The notes beneath the pieces are model-generated. The model saw nothing but the letters and a program-made list of their open reading frames with translations, had not been told where the DNA came from and made no database searches. Shown piece after piece: positions 9,019-16,331 of a stretch of 64,000 bases of DNA. The position numbers and the translations under genes are program-made. Origin of the DNA: Pseudarthrobacter defluvii (GTDB lineage Bacteria; Actinomycetota; Actinomycetes; Actinomycetales; Micrococcaceae); contig NZ_CP066362.1 of the NCBI RefSeq assembly GCF_030323865.1, positions 3,348,001 to 3,412,000 on the forward strand. Direction: 5' to 3'. Every line of letters begins with the position of its first letter. Within the stretch, counting starts at the first letter, position 1.

Positions 9019-9870
9019 ATGAGTACTCCTCCCGTCCCGCCTCCCGGGTCCGAAGACCCCCGCAACAGCAACGGACAATCCGGCAACGACCAGCCCGGAG
9101 CCCAGCCGCCGCGCTACGGCCAAAACGCACCGCAATATGGCCAGAACGCCCCGCAGTACGGGCAGAACCAGCCCCAGCACGGCTCGCAGCCGCCGGCAGC
9201 ACCGCAATATGGCCAGAACGCCCCGCAGTACGGCCAGAACGCACCGCAGTACGGGTCCCAGGGATCCCAATATGGGCAGAACGCCTCCCAGGCTCCCGGT
9301 TACGGGCAGCCCCAAAGCGGCCAGTCCCAGTACGGCCAGGCGCCGTATGGACAGTCCCCTTACGGCCAGTACCCCTCCGAGCAGCCGCAGCCGGCCGGAA
9401 GCAACGGCGTTCCCCAGCTGGTGAACATCTCCTTCTGGCTGCTCATTGCGTCGGCGGCGATTTTCGTCATCGGCATGATCCTCGGGCTCACCCAGCTGGA
9501 CAGCCCCGAACTCCGGCAGCTTTTTGAACAGCAGATGCGCTCCAGCGGGACAGACATCAGCTACGACAGCATGAAGAGCTTCATCGCCGGTACGCTGGTG
9601 GTGTTCGCCATCATCGGCGTCGCGCTGTACCTGTTGGTGGCCTTCTTCGTTCGCAAGGGCAGGAATTGGGCCCGCATCCTGGGAACAGTTTTCGCGGCCC
9701 TGTCCATTTTCGGCCTGTTTGGGGTCCCCTCCATCGGAACGCTCGGAACCGTCCTGGGCATCGTAGCCATCGTGCTGCTTTACCTGCCCGCAGCTGCCCC
9801 GTACTTCCGGAAGCAGCAGCCTTTCGCCAACCCGTACTCCGGTGGGTTCGGCAACCCTTACGGTCGGTAA
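9019..9870 (+). CDS. Membrane protein with Tyr/Gly/Gln-repeat N terminus
   Basis: 283 residues from an ATG preceded by AGAAGGA. The first 130 residues are low complexity, built of YGQNAPQ-like repeats that end in proline and glutamine runs. The rest holds four predicted membrane spans (e.g. SFWLLIASAAIFVIGMILGL and GTLGTVLGIVAIVLLYL) with a short extracytoplasmic loop, and ends in another Gly/Tyr/Asn stretch. The layout is seen in actinobacterial small membrane proteins of unknown function. No enzymatic motif is seen. It is probably monocistronic: a terminator follows. Confidence 0.8.
   Translation: MSTPPVPPPGSEDPRNSNGQSGNDQPGAQPPRYGQNAPQYGQNAPQYGQNQPQHGSQPPAAPQYGQNAPQYGQNAPQYGSQGSQYGQNASQAPGYGQPQSGQSQYGQAPYGQSPYGQYPSEQPQPAGSNGVPQLVNISFWLLIASAAIFVIGMILGLTQLDSPELRQLFEQQMRSSGTDISYDSMKSFIAGTLVVFAIIGVALYLLVAFFVRKGRNWARILGTVFAALSIFGLFGVPSIGTLGTVLGIVAIVLLYLPAAAPYFRKQQPFANPYSGGFGNPYGR
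9113..9375 (+). repeat. In-frame short tandem repeats coding YGQNAPQ-type units
   Basis: Repeated units such as CAGTACGGCCAGAACGCC recur with small changes, encoding the tyrosine/glutamine/asparagine-rich N terminus of the membrane protein. Confidence 0.8.
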
Positions 9871-9892
9871 CCAGCACGGCAGCTGGGAAACA

Positions 9893-9928
9893 GGCGGCCC
9901 GGGAAGCAGCAATGCTTCCCGGGCCGCC
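9893..9928. terminator. Bidirectional terminator between convergent genes
   Basis: A perfect 16-bp stem (9893-9908 with 9913-9928) has a GCAA tetraloop. It separates the membrane protein gene from the convergent rex. Confidence 0.85.
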
Positions 9929-9944
9929 CGCGTTAAGCCAGCGC

Positions 9945-10649
9945 CTAGGCTGTCTGGCCGGGTGACTGCGCCCGCTGGGCGTGATAAGCCAGGATCTGGA
10001 GTTCGGTGGCCATGTCCACCTTGCGCAGGTTGACGCCGTCGGGAACCTGCAGCATCACCGGTGCGAAACTCAGGACGCTGTGCACGCCTGCAGCCACCAC
10101 CCGGTCGCAGACGCCCTGGGCCACAGCGGCCGGAAGCGCCAGCACCACCATGTTGGCCCCGGTCCGGCGCAGGACTGTTTCGAGGTCTGCCACGTCGCTG
10201 ACACGCAGCCATCCCACTTCGCTGCCCACCACCATCTGGTCGGCGTCGAAAATAGCCACGACGTCGAACCCGCGGGACTCGAAGCCGCCGTACCGCGCCA
10301 GCGCCTTGCCGAGGTTGCCGGCCCCGACGATGGCCACTTTCCAGTCGTGCGTCAGTCCAAGTGCGGCGGCGATATGGCGGCTGAGGTACTGCACCTCGTA
10401 GCCCACGCCCCTGGTTCCGTACGACCCCACATAGGAGAGGTCCTTGCGTAGGGTTGAGGAACTCACCCCGGAGGCCTCCGCCAGCGATTCGGAGGAGACG
10501 CGCTCCACGCCCTCCGCCAGCAGGGTGTTCAGGGCGCGAAGGTAGAGCGTCAGCCGGGCTACGGCGGCGGGCGGTATCTGCTTTGGCGCGGTGCCCGTGG
10601 CGTCCGGAAGGTCCGGGAGGGGCTGCGGCGTTGGATCCAGGGAGGTCAC
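9945..10649 (-). CDS. rex: Redox-sensing transcriptional repressor Rex
   Basis: 234 residues from a GTG start with GGGGAG upstream. Longer in-frame extensions overlap two other genes and are not used. The N-terminal winged helix holds VSSSTLRKDLSYVG, the Rex DNA-recognition helix. A Rossmann fold with GAGNLGKALARY near residue 90 follows. Rex senses the NADH/NAD+ ratio and represses respiratory and fermentative genes when NADH is low. It follows a glutaredoxin-like gene by 10 nt. In many actinobacteria rex precedes hemA and other haem genes; here it ends the run. Confidence 0.93.
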   Translation of the reverse strand: MTSLDPTPQPLPDLPDATGTAPKQIPPAAVARLTLYLRALNTLLAEGVERVSSESLAEASGVSSSTLRKDLSYVGSYGTRGVGYEVQYLSRHIAAALGLTHDWKVAIVGAGNLGKALARYGGFESRGFDVVAIFDADQMVVGSEVGWLRVSDVADLETVLRRTGANMVVLALPAAVAQGVCDRVVAAGVHSVLSFAPVMLQVPDGVNLRKVDMATELQILAYHAQRAQSPGQTA

Positions 10650-10659
10650 CGGCACTCCC

Positions 10660-10914
10660 CTACTGGGCCATGGCGCGCTGCAGCACGCGTTCCAGCCGGA
10701 TTTCATCGATCTTCCAGAAGTCGCGCTGCACGCCGTCCACCAGCACCACCGGGATCTCCTCGGCGTAGCGCTCACGCAGCTCGGGCTGGTTGTCCACCAG
10801 CTCTTCGCTCCAGGTGAGGCCCAATGAGGCAGTGACCCGGCTGACGGCGTCGCGCGCGTCTTCGCAAAGGTGGCAGTCAGCTTTGGTGACCAGGACGACG
10901 CGGGGTGTAGCCAT
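10660..10914 (-). CDS. Glutaredoxin-like (DUF836) small thiol protein
   Basis: 84 residues, with CHLC near residue 14 and the cis-proline motif EEIPVVLVDG. This is the short glutaredoxin-like family found beside rex/hem and SerB-like genes in actinobacteria. It presumably undergoes thiol-disulfide exchange; its physiological partner is unknown. It is cotranscribed with rex and divergent from the HAD gene. Confidence 0.85.
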   Translation of the reverse strand: MATPRVVLVTKADCHLCEDARDAVSRVTASLGLTWSEELVDNQPELRERYAEEIPVVLVDGVQRDFWKIDEIRLERVLQRAMAQ

Positions 10915-10979
10915 GGCTTAACGGTAGCGCCGTTCGCGTGCTGCCGGTGACGCCGACGGCGGCAGGCCACTGGATTGAC

Positions 10980-10985
10980 TAGACT
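10980..10985 (+). promoter_or_regulatory. Candidate -10 element for leaderless transcription of the HAD gene
   Basis: TAGACT lies 7 nt before the ATG at 10993, the spacing expected if transcription begins at the start codon. No clear Shine-Dalgarno or -35 box is seen. Confidence 0.4.
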
Positions 10986-10992
10986 CAAGTCC

Positions 10993-11811
10993 ATGCCCGA
11001 GGAGAAATACGTCGCCGTAGTCACGCGCCCGGTTGCCGAGCCGCAGCCAGGCGAAGCGGCGTTCTTCGACGTGGACAACACCTTGATGCGCGGAGCCAGC
11101 CTCTTCCATGTGGCGCGGAAGATGCACCAGCGCGGAGCGTTCACCCTGGCCCAGGCCGCCGGCTTCGCATGGAAGCAGTTCAAGTTCGTGGCACGCGGGG
11201 AAAACATCGACGATGTCCACGCCGTGCGCGATTCTGCCCTGACGCTGGCCGCCGGGATCACCGTTGACGACATCAAGGCCCTCGGCGAAGAGGTCTATGA
11301 CGAGATGATTGCGTCCCGGATCTGGCCTGGGGCCAAAGCACTGGCGGAACAGCACCTCAGGGTGGGCCGTCGCGTCTGGCTGGTGACGGCCACGCCCATC
11401 GAGGTGGCCACCGTGATCTCCACCCGCCTGGGACTGACCGGAGCGCTGGGGACGGTGGGCGAAGTGTCGGACGGCATGTACACCGGCCGGCTGGTGGGCG
11501 ACATCCTGCACGGCTCAGCAAAGGCCGTGGCCGTCCAGGCCATCGCCGACGAGGAAGGCCTGGACCTCAAGCGCTGCTGGGCCTACAGCGACTCCTATAA
11601 CGACGTCCCGCTGCTGTCGCTGGTGGGGCACCCCGTTGCCATCAACCCGGATGCCAAGCTGCGCCGCCACGCCCGTGACCGCAACTGGCCGGTCTACGAC
11701 TTCCGCGCCGGCCGCCGGGCTGCCACCCTGGGCCTCAAGGCAGCCACTTTTGGCGGTGCCATTTACGGCCTCTGGAAGGGCTTCGCCCGAATGCGCGGCC
11801 CGCGGGCGTAG
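10993..11811 (+). CDS. HAD-IB family phosphatase (SerB-like)
   Basis: 272 residues. HAD motif I is FFDVDNTLMRGAS, motif II is the threonine in WLVTATP, and motif III/IV is YSDSYNDVPLL. The layout matches the SerB1-like proteins found next to glutaredoxin-like genes in actinobacteria. Substrate specificity cannot be read from sequence; phosphoserine is one possibility. The ATG is used rather than a TTG 18 nt upstream because it lies 7 nt after a -10-like box. The C-terminal 30 residues are basic. Confidence 0.88.
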   Translation: MPEEKYVAVVTRPVAEPQPGEAAFFDVDNTLMRGASLFHVARKMHQRGAFTLAQAAGFAWKQFKFVARGENIDDVHAVRDSALTLAAGITVDDIKALGEEVYDEMIASRIWPGAKALAEQHLRVGRRVWLVTATPIEVATVISTRLGLTGALGTVGEVSDGMYTGRLVGDILHGSAKAVAVQAIADEEGLDLKRCWAYSDSYNDVPLLSLVGHPVAINPDAKLRRHARDRNWPVYDFRAGRRAATLGLKAATFGGAIYGLWKGFARMRGPRA

Positions 11812-11835
11812 CCGGGGAAGTAGCCCGATTAAAGA

Positions 11836-11869
11836 AAATGCCCGCCGCCTCGGGAGGCGACGGGCATTT
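11836..11869. terminator. Bidirectional terminator
   Basis: AAATGCCCG pairs with CGGGCATTT, with a further GC-rich inner stem. It sits between the convergent HAD and bS22 genes and has A-rich sequence on one side and T-rich on the other. Confidence 0.75.
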
Positions 11870-11889
11870 CCACGCTGTTCGAAGTATTG

Positions 11890-11988
11890 CTACTTCTTGT
11901 TGCGGCGCTGGTGACGGGTCTTGCGAAGCAGCTTGCGGTGCTTCTTCTTGGCCATACGCTTGCGACGCTTCTTAATAACTGAACCCAC
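11890..11988 (-). CDS. Ribosomal protein bS22 / AURKAIP1-COX24-domain peptide
   Basis: 32 residues, too short for most gene finders. It starts GTG with AAGGAA 6 nt upstream and begins VGSVIKKRRKRM, then KKKHRKLLRKTRHQRR; about 60 percent of residues are Lys or Arg. This closely matches the 33-residue actinobacterial protein found as bS22 in mycobacterial ribosomes, recalled from knowledge of that family. In mycobacteria the gene also sits beside an excisionase-like HTH gene and near serB1, the same order as here. Confidence 0.85.
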   Translation of the reverse strand: MGSVIKKRRKRMAKKKHRKLLRKTRHQRRNKK

Positions 11989-12139
11989 GAAAGTTCCTTA
12001 CAAACTAGATGCAGTACCTGTCTGATGGAGAATGTCCGTGGACAAAGCTACGAACTGAACAACTGACAGATTCTTACAATGACGTAAAACGTTCCTTAAC
12101 AGGGTACCGCCTATCAGGAGCGGCTCAGGACAGGCCGCC

Positions 12140-12352
12140 TCAGGCCGTCTCGGTGTGGCCGTCCACGACAGCACCCTTGAGGTACTGTTCGACGGCGTTC
12201 TCGGGGACCCGGTAGGAGCGGCCGAAGCGCACTGCCGGCATTTCGCCCGAGTGCACCAGCCGGTAGACAGTCATTTTGGAGACGCGCATGACCTCGGCTA
12301 CTTCAGCCACGGTCAGGAACTTCGCGTTGGAGAAGTTCTGTTCTGCCGACAT
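12140..12352 (-). CDS. Excisionase/MerR-like helix-turn-helix protein
   Basis: 70 residues from an ATG with AGGGA upstream. LTVAEVAEVMRVSKMTVYRLV is the winged HTH, followed by SGEMPAVRFGRSYRVPENAVEQYL, the usual wing of the HTH_17 (excisionase) family. It is a stand-alone DNA-binding domain conserved next to the bS22 gene in actinobacteria, not part of a prophage here. Targets unknown. It lies 151 nt upstream of bS22 on the same strand. Confidence 0.88.
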   Translation of the reverse strand: MSAEQNFSNAKFLTVAEVAEVMRVSKMTVYRLVHSGEMPAVRFGRSYRVPENAVEQYLKGAVVDGHTETA

Positions 12353-12506
12353 TTCCCTATTTTCCTTTGCTGACGGATGGACAACAGTGACCCCAGGTAC
12401 GTGCCAATGCGGTGTTCCGATGCTGAGCCATCCACCAACCACCTAAATAGATACTCTAGATGTTCCTGTGGCAGATGTGAAAGTAGCGGGTCCCCTATTT
12501 CGTCCC

Positions 12507-13628
12507 CTAATTCGACTCCCGGCGCTTCCGTGCCGATGCCGCCAGCTGCTCCAGGACGGACGCGGAAACATCCCAGTCCATGCAGGCATCCGTGACGCTT
12601 TGGCCGTAGACCAGTTCAGAGCGCCCTGCTGCGTGTTCCGCGACGTCCAGGTTCTGGGCCCCGCCCACCAGGAAGCTCTCCAGCATGACGCCTGCCACGG
12701 CGCGCGCCGCGGTCCCGCCGTCCTCGAGCTGCGCGCCGATCTCCAGCGCCACCTCGGCCTGCCGGTGGTGGCTCTTGCCGCTGTTGGCATGGCTGGCGTC
12801 GACGATGAGGCGCGGGTTCAGTCCCTTGCCCGCCAGCTCGTTGGAGGCACGTTCGACGTCGGCCGCTGAGTAGTTGGGCCCCTTGCGGCCGCCGCGGAGG
12901 ATGACGTGGGTGTCCGGGTTGCCGGCGGTTGCCACCAGCGCGGCCCGGCCCTCGCCGTCGATCCCCAGGAACGCCTGGGCCGCCGCCGCGGCCCCGCAGG
13001 CGTCAATGGCCACCTGCAGGCCGCCGTCGGTCCCGTTCTTGAAGCCGATGGGCATGGACAGTCCGGAGGCAAGCTGCCGGTGGATCTGGCTTTCCGTGGT
13101 GCGGGCACCGATGGCGCCCCACGAGATGAGGTCGGCCATGTACTGGGGGCTGATCGGCTCCAGGAATTCGGTGGCGGTGGGCAGGCCCAGCGCGGTGACC
13201 TGCTGCAGGAACTGCCGGGCCGTGCGGAGGCCGGTGACCATGTCGTGGCTGCCGTCCAGGCGGGGATCGTTGATCAGGCCCTTCCAGCCCACCGTGGTGC
13301 GCGGCTTTTCGAAGTAGGTCCGCATGACGATCAGCAGGTCTTCCTTGTGCTTTTCGGCCTGGCTGACCAGCCGGCGGGCGTACTCCAGCCCTGCCTTGGG
13401 GTCATGGATGGAACAGGGACCTACGATGACCAGCAGGCGGTCGTCCACGCCGTCCATGATGGCGCGGACCTCATCGCGTCCGCGTTCGACGACGGCAGCA
13501 GCCCGGGCGTCAAGGGGCAGTTTGGAGAGGAGCGCCGATGGGGCGGGCAATGGGGTGAACTCGCTGACCCGCAGGTTCGACGTGGACTTGGTCTTGATAG
13601 CGGGGGCTGCTGCTGTTGCGGTGCTCAT
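12507..13628 (-). CDS. aroG: 3-deoxy-7-phosphoheptulonate (DAHP) synthase, class I
   Basis: 373 residues of the AroF/G/H family: VGPCSIHDP near residue 70, RTYFEKPRTTVGWKG near 105, GARTTESQIHR near 180 and DASHANSGK near 265. It condenses phosphoenolpyruvate and erythrose 4-phosphate, the first step of aromatic amino acid synthesis. ATG is preceded by AGGAC. The 235-nt upstream region holds an aromatic leader peptide and hairpins, so it is probably controlled by attenuation. Confidence 0.93.
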   Translation of the reverse strand: MSTATAAAPAIKTKSTSNLRVSEFTPLPAPSALLSKLPLDARAAAVVERGRDEVRAIMDGVDDRLLVIVGPCSIHDPKAGLEYARRLVSQAEKHKEDLLIVMRTYFEKPRTTVGWKGLINDPRLDGSHDMVTGLRTARQFLQQVTALGLPTATEFLEPISPQYMADLISWGAIGARTTESQIHRQLASGLSMPIGFKNGTDGGLQVAIDACGAAAAAQAFLGIDGEGRAALVATAGNPDTHVILRGGRKGPNYSAADVERASNELAGKGLNPRLIVDASHANSGKSHHRQAEVALEIGAQLEDGGTAARAVAGVMLESFLVGGAQNLDVAEHAAGRSELVYGQSVTDACMDWDVSASVLEQLAASARKRRESN

Positions 13629-13692
13629 GTTCGGGGTCCTGTTCCAGATGGGAAGCGGGCCCGGATTTCAGAACCCGCCGGAGAAACGGCGA

Positions 13693-13773
13693 AGGGCAGA
13701 GAATGATCTCTGCCCTGCTGGCTCTGAAGGAATGCTGGATGCGTGTCAGTTAGACGCGGGCCCCTCCAGAGCC
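13693..13773 (-). promoter_or_regulatory. Predicted attenuator hairpins in the aroG leader
   Basis: Two stems are visible. One pairs 13767-13773 (inside the leader ORF) with 13720-13726 (GGCTCTG/CAGAGCC). The other is a 9-bp stem, 13708-13716 with 13693-13701 (AGGGCAGAG). The second has no U-tract, so whether it is a terminator or an RBS-proximal structure is unclear. A small third hairpin follows at about 13675-13690. Confidence 0.5.
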
Positions 13774-13805
13774 AACGAAAAATACGCATACCAACGGTTA
13801 GTCAT
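13746..13805 (-). CDS. Aromatic amino acid leader peptide of aroG
   Basis: A 19-residue ORF, MTNRWYAYFSLALEGPASN, ends in TGA 118 nt before aroG. The run W-Y-A-Y-F places all three aromatic amino acids within five codons, as expected for ribosome-mediated attenuation of a DAHP synthase. There is no Shine-Dalgarno, but the ATG lies 7 nt after a TATGGT -10 box, so it would be translated from a leaderless transcript. The downstream part overlaps a stem of the attenuator. Function is inferred from position and composition. Confidence 0.75.
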   Translation of the reverse strand: MTNRWYAYFSLALEGPASN

Positions 13806-13812
13806 GGAAGAG

Positions 13813-13841
13813 ACCATAAACCCGGGTGCGCGTGGCCGCAA
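13813..13841 (-). promoter_or_regulatory. Promoter of aroG leader (TTGCGG-17-TATGGT)
   Basis: The -35 box TTGCGG (13836-13841) and -10 box TATGGT (13813-13818) are 17 nt apart. Transcription would start at or next to the leader peptide ATG at 13805. Confidence 0.6.
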
Positions 13842-13864
13842 AATCAGGGTCCGTCACAATTGCT

Positions 13865-15190
13865 TCATCGCGACTCCTGGAGGCCGGCCACCAGTTCGGC
13901 GTGCTTTTGGTCCGTGAGCCGGTACCAGGACATGATGACGACGGCGGCCAGCACCAGTGCGGCCGGCAGCAGTCCGGCGGCGGCGCGGATCGCCGTGAGC
14001 GCCGGTGCCGCCTGCTCCTGGACCGACGAGGAGTAGCCGCCCCACGCCAGCGCGAAGGCGACCAATCCGCCACCGAAGCCCATGCCAAGCTTCCGGGTGG
14101 CCGCCAGAAGGGCGTAGTTGATGCCCTGGACCCGGACGCCGGTTTTCCACTCCCCGTATTCCACGGTGTCCGCGATGAGTGCCCAGGTGAGGATACTTAC
14201 CGTCGCCGCCGAGAGCTGGGCCAGGACCATCCCGGCCACCGCCAGCCAGGGGGCTTCTGCCGGCGCCAGGAAAACCACCAGTCCACCCGCGGCGCCGAGC
14301 ATGCAGCCGGCGGCGAACACTGCCTTCTTGCCCCATCTGTTGACCGGGCGCGGCATCAGCACGGCAAGCGCCAGGGTAATGACCACCTGCGTTGCCGCCA
14401 TCAGGGGAAAGAGGTCCAGGCGGGACAGGACATCGCGCAGGTAGTAAAACTGCGCCGCCACGGTGGCGGAATTGCCGGTCACCAGCAGTACGGAACTGAG
14501 GCACAGGACCACCAGCGGCGAATTGACCCTGAGCGCGTCAGTGGTTTGGCGCCAGGTGATTTTGGGAACGCTGCCGGCAACTTGTTCCCGGCAGGCGGTC
14601 CCGGTGAACACGTACAGGCCGGAGCCCAGCACCGCGAAGACCAGCGTCATCACGGTGAAGATCTGCTGGACGTCCCCGCCCCTGCCCAGGAGCGGTGCCA
14701 CGAAGAACCCAAGCGTCGCCCCTACCGACAGGCCGCCGATGGTCCGCGCTCCGGCCAGCCTGGCCCGGTCACGGGGGTCCTGGGTCATGGCGCCCACCAG
14801 GCAGCCGTAGGGGACATTCACCAGGCTGTAGGCAAGACAGACCAGGAAGTAGGTGCAGTAGGCGTAGAGCAGCTTCAGGCCTGGCTCGACGTCGGGCACA
14901 TGGAATACAGCCACGCCCAGCACCAGCGGAACAAAGCCGAAGAGCAGGAAGGGCCGGAACTTTCCCCACCGATCGCTGTGAAAACGGTCGACGATCCGGC
15001 CGGCAGCGATGTCCGTGAAGGCGTTGAACACCCGCGCAACCACCAGCAGGGTACCGGCAGCTGCCGCTCCGATCCCGGCCACGTCGGTGTAGTAGACCAG
15101 CAGGAACATGTTGGCAGTACTGATGATCATGCTGTTGGCTGCGTCGCCGGCGCCGTAGCCTAGGATCGCGGCCCTGTTCAATGGCTTCAT
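13865..15190 (-). CDS. GPH-family sugar:cation symporter
   Basis: 441 residues, about twelve membrane spans. It opens with NRAAILGYGAGDAANSMI, the N-terminal signature of the glycoside-pentoside-hexuronide (MelB-like) family, with DRWGKFRPFLLFG in the first cytoplasmic loop. ATG is preceded by AGGAAA. It is the last gene of the rhamnose operon, 49 nt after the esterase, so L-rhamnose or a rhamnoside is the likely substrate. The C-terminal half carries the usual GPH motif region VNRWGKK. Confidence 0.85.
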   Translation of the reverse strand: MKPLNRAAILGYGAGDAANSMIISTANMFLLVYYTDVAGIGAAAAGTLLVVARVFNAFTDIAAGRIVDRFHSDRWGKFRPFLLFGFVPLVLGVAVFHVPDVEPGLKLLYAYCTYFLVCLAYSLVNVPYGCLVGAMTQDPRDRARLAGARTIGGLSVGATLGFFVAPLLGRGGDVQQIFTVMTLVFAVLGSGLYVFTGTACREQVAGSVPKITWRQTTDALRVNSPLVVLCLSSVLLVTGNSATVAAQFYYLRDVLSRLDLFPLMAATQVVITLALAVLMPRPVNRWGKKAVFAAGCMLGAAGGLVVFLAPAEAPWLAVAGMVLAQLSAATVSILTWALIADTVEYGEWKTGVRVQGINYALLAATRKLGMGFGGGLVAFALAWGGYSSSVQEQAAPALTAIRAAAGLLPAALVLAAVVIMSWYRLTDQKHAELVAGLQESR

Positions 15191-15205
15191 TTTTTCCTGT
15201 CCCCA

Positions 15206-15229
15206 GGGCGAGAAACCGCTTTCTCGCCC
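15206..15229. promoter_or_regulatory. Perfect palindrome between esterase and transporter genes
   Basis: The 10-bp arms GGGCGAGAAA and TTTCTCGCCC flank CCGC. The core GAAACCGCTTTC differs by one base from the motif B-like site GAAATCGCTTTC at 59617. It could be an operator, or an intercistronic mRNA hairpin that changes expression of the transporter. Confidence 0.5.
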
Positions 15230-15239
15230 GAACAGGAAT

Positions 15240-16259
15240 CTACCCCAGAATCTTGCGCAGAAACACCAGTTGCCGGATCCACTGGTGCTCCTGGCCACCT
15301 TCGTGGTTGTTGAACCGGTACACCTCGATCTCCTTGGCAGCTCCCGTGGCTGAGGCGGCGGATGTCCCGGAGCCGTAGGCGTTGAAGCTGGCGAAGACGG
15401 TGGACGGCGGGCAGATATCGTCCATCTGGGCAGCCGAATACAGCGCCGGCGCCGTGGCATACCGGGCAAGGTTGACGCCGTCGAAATAGTTGAGGACGGC
15501 GAGGGCGTCGTCGTAGCGCTCCCGGTGCCGGGCCAGGAACTGGGCAATCTCCGGGTACGGCCCGCGCGGGGTGATGTCGATGGCGCGGGGGAAGTCCTGC
15601 AGGAACGGAACGTCGGGCAGCGCGGCGATGACGCCGTCGAGCCTTCCGGCGGTGAGCCCCGCCGTGGCCACCACCAGGCCTCCGCCCTGGCTCACCCCGG
15701 CCAGCACCACCTTGGCGGCGTCGACTGCGGGGTGGGCCTGGGTGGCTTCCACGGCGCGGAACGCGTCCACATAGACCCTGCGGTAGTAGTAGTCCTCGCG
15801 GCTGGCGATGCCCCTGGTCATGAGGCCGGCGTGCGCCACGTCCCCGGCTGACGGGTGCGGATCCGCGGTGTGCCCCAGTGTGCCGCCGTACCCCTGGCCG
15901 CGGGTGTCCATGATGAAGTGTGCGTACCCGGCCTGCGCCCAGCGCGTGTCCTGGTTCACCAGGCCGCGGCCGCCCGAGTAGCCGATGTAGTTGACCACCA
16001 CCGGAAGCCGGGCACCTGCCTCCCGGTTGGCGGGCAGGTGCAGCCAGCCTTTGACCGGTGCGCCGCCGAAGCCGGAGAAGGTCACGTCGAAGGTGTCAAT
16101 GACCGTCAGGTAGTTTTCCACCGGCTCGAAGGTTGCATTGAGCGGAAAGGCGCGGGCTTCGTCGAGGGTGGCACCCCAGAACGCGTCCAGGTCTTCCGGC
16201 GGCGTGACCTCGGAGGTGTAGGTGCGCAGCTGTGCCAGGGGAAGGTCGAAGAGGGGCAT
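15240..16259 (-). CDS. Acetylxylan esterase / cephalosporin-C deacetylase family (CE7)
   Basis: 339 residues, alpha/beta hydrolase. The opening block MPLFDLPLAQLRTYTSEVTPP and DAFWGATLDEAR are typical of CE7 (AXE1). The nucleophile motif is GVSQGGG near residue 185, with oxyanion residues near YIGYSGGRG. The Asp and His of the triad lie near the C terminus (PPSTVFASFNAY and NNHEGG). No signal peptide: it would act on imported, acetylated short oligosaccharides. It sits between rhaB and the GPH transporter, which suggests acetylated rhamnose-containing sugars. Confidence 0.88.
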   Translation of the reverse strand: MPLFDLPLAQLRTYTSEVTPPEDLDAFWGATLDEARAFPLNATFEPVENYLTVIDTFDVTFSGFGGAPVKGWLHLPANREAGARLPVVVNYIGYSGGRGLVNQDTRWAQAGYAHFIMDTRGQGYGGTLGHTADPHPSAGDVAHAGLMTRGIASREDYYYRRVYVDAFRAVEATQAHPAVDAAKVVLAGVSQGGGLVVATAGLTAGRLDGVIAALPDVPFLQDFPRAIDITPRGPYPEIAQFLARHRERYDDALAVLNYFDGVNLARYATAPALYSAAQMDDICPPSTVFASFNAYGSGTSAASATGAAKEIEVYRFNNHEGGQEHQWIRQLVFLRKILG

Positions 16260-16331
16260 CGTTGTCCTGTTCTGTTTCTGTTGTTCAGCGGCTGGCGGTG
16301 GGTTCTTCTATTTCTACTGCACAGGTTCTTT

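Noticed and set aside
9113-9375. Possible CRISPR or satellite array from repeated CAGTACGGCCAG units.
   Set aside because: The units are in frame, vary in length and code a YGQNAPQ protein region. There are no spacers of constant length.
12140-12352. Excisionase-like HTH as a sign of a mobile element.
   Set aside because: This stand-alone HTH gene is in a conserved chromosomal order with bS22 and SerB-like genes; no integrase or attachment site is seen.
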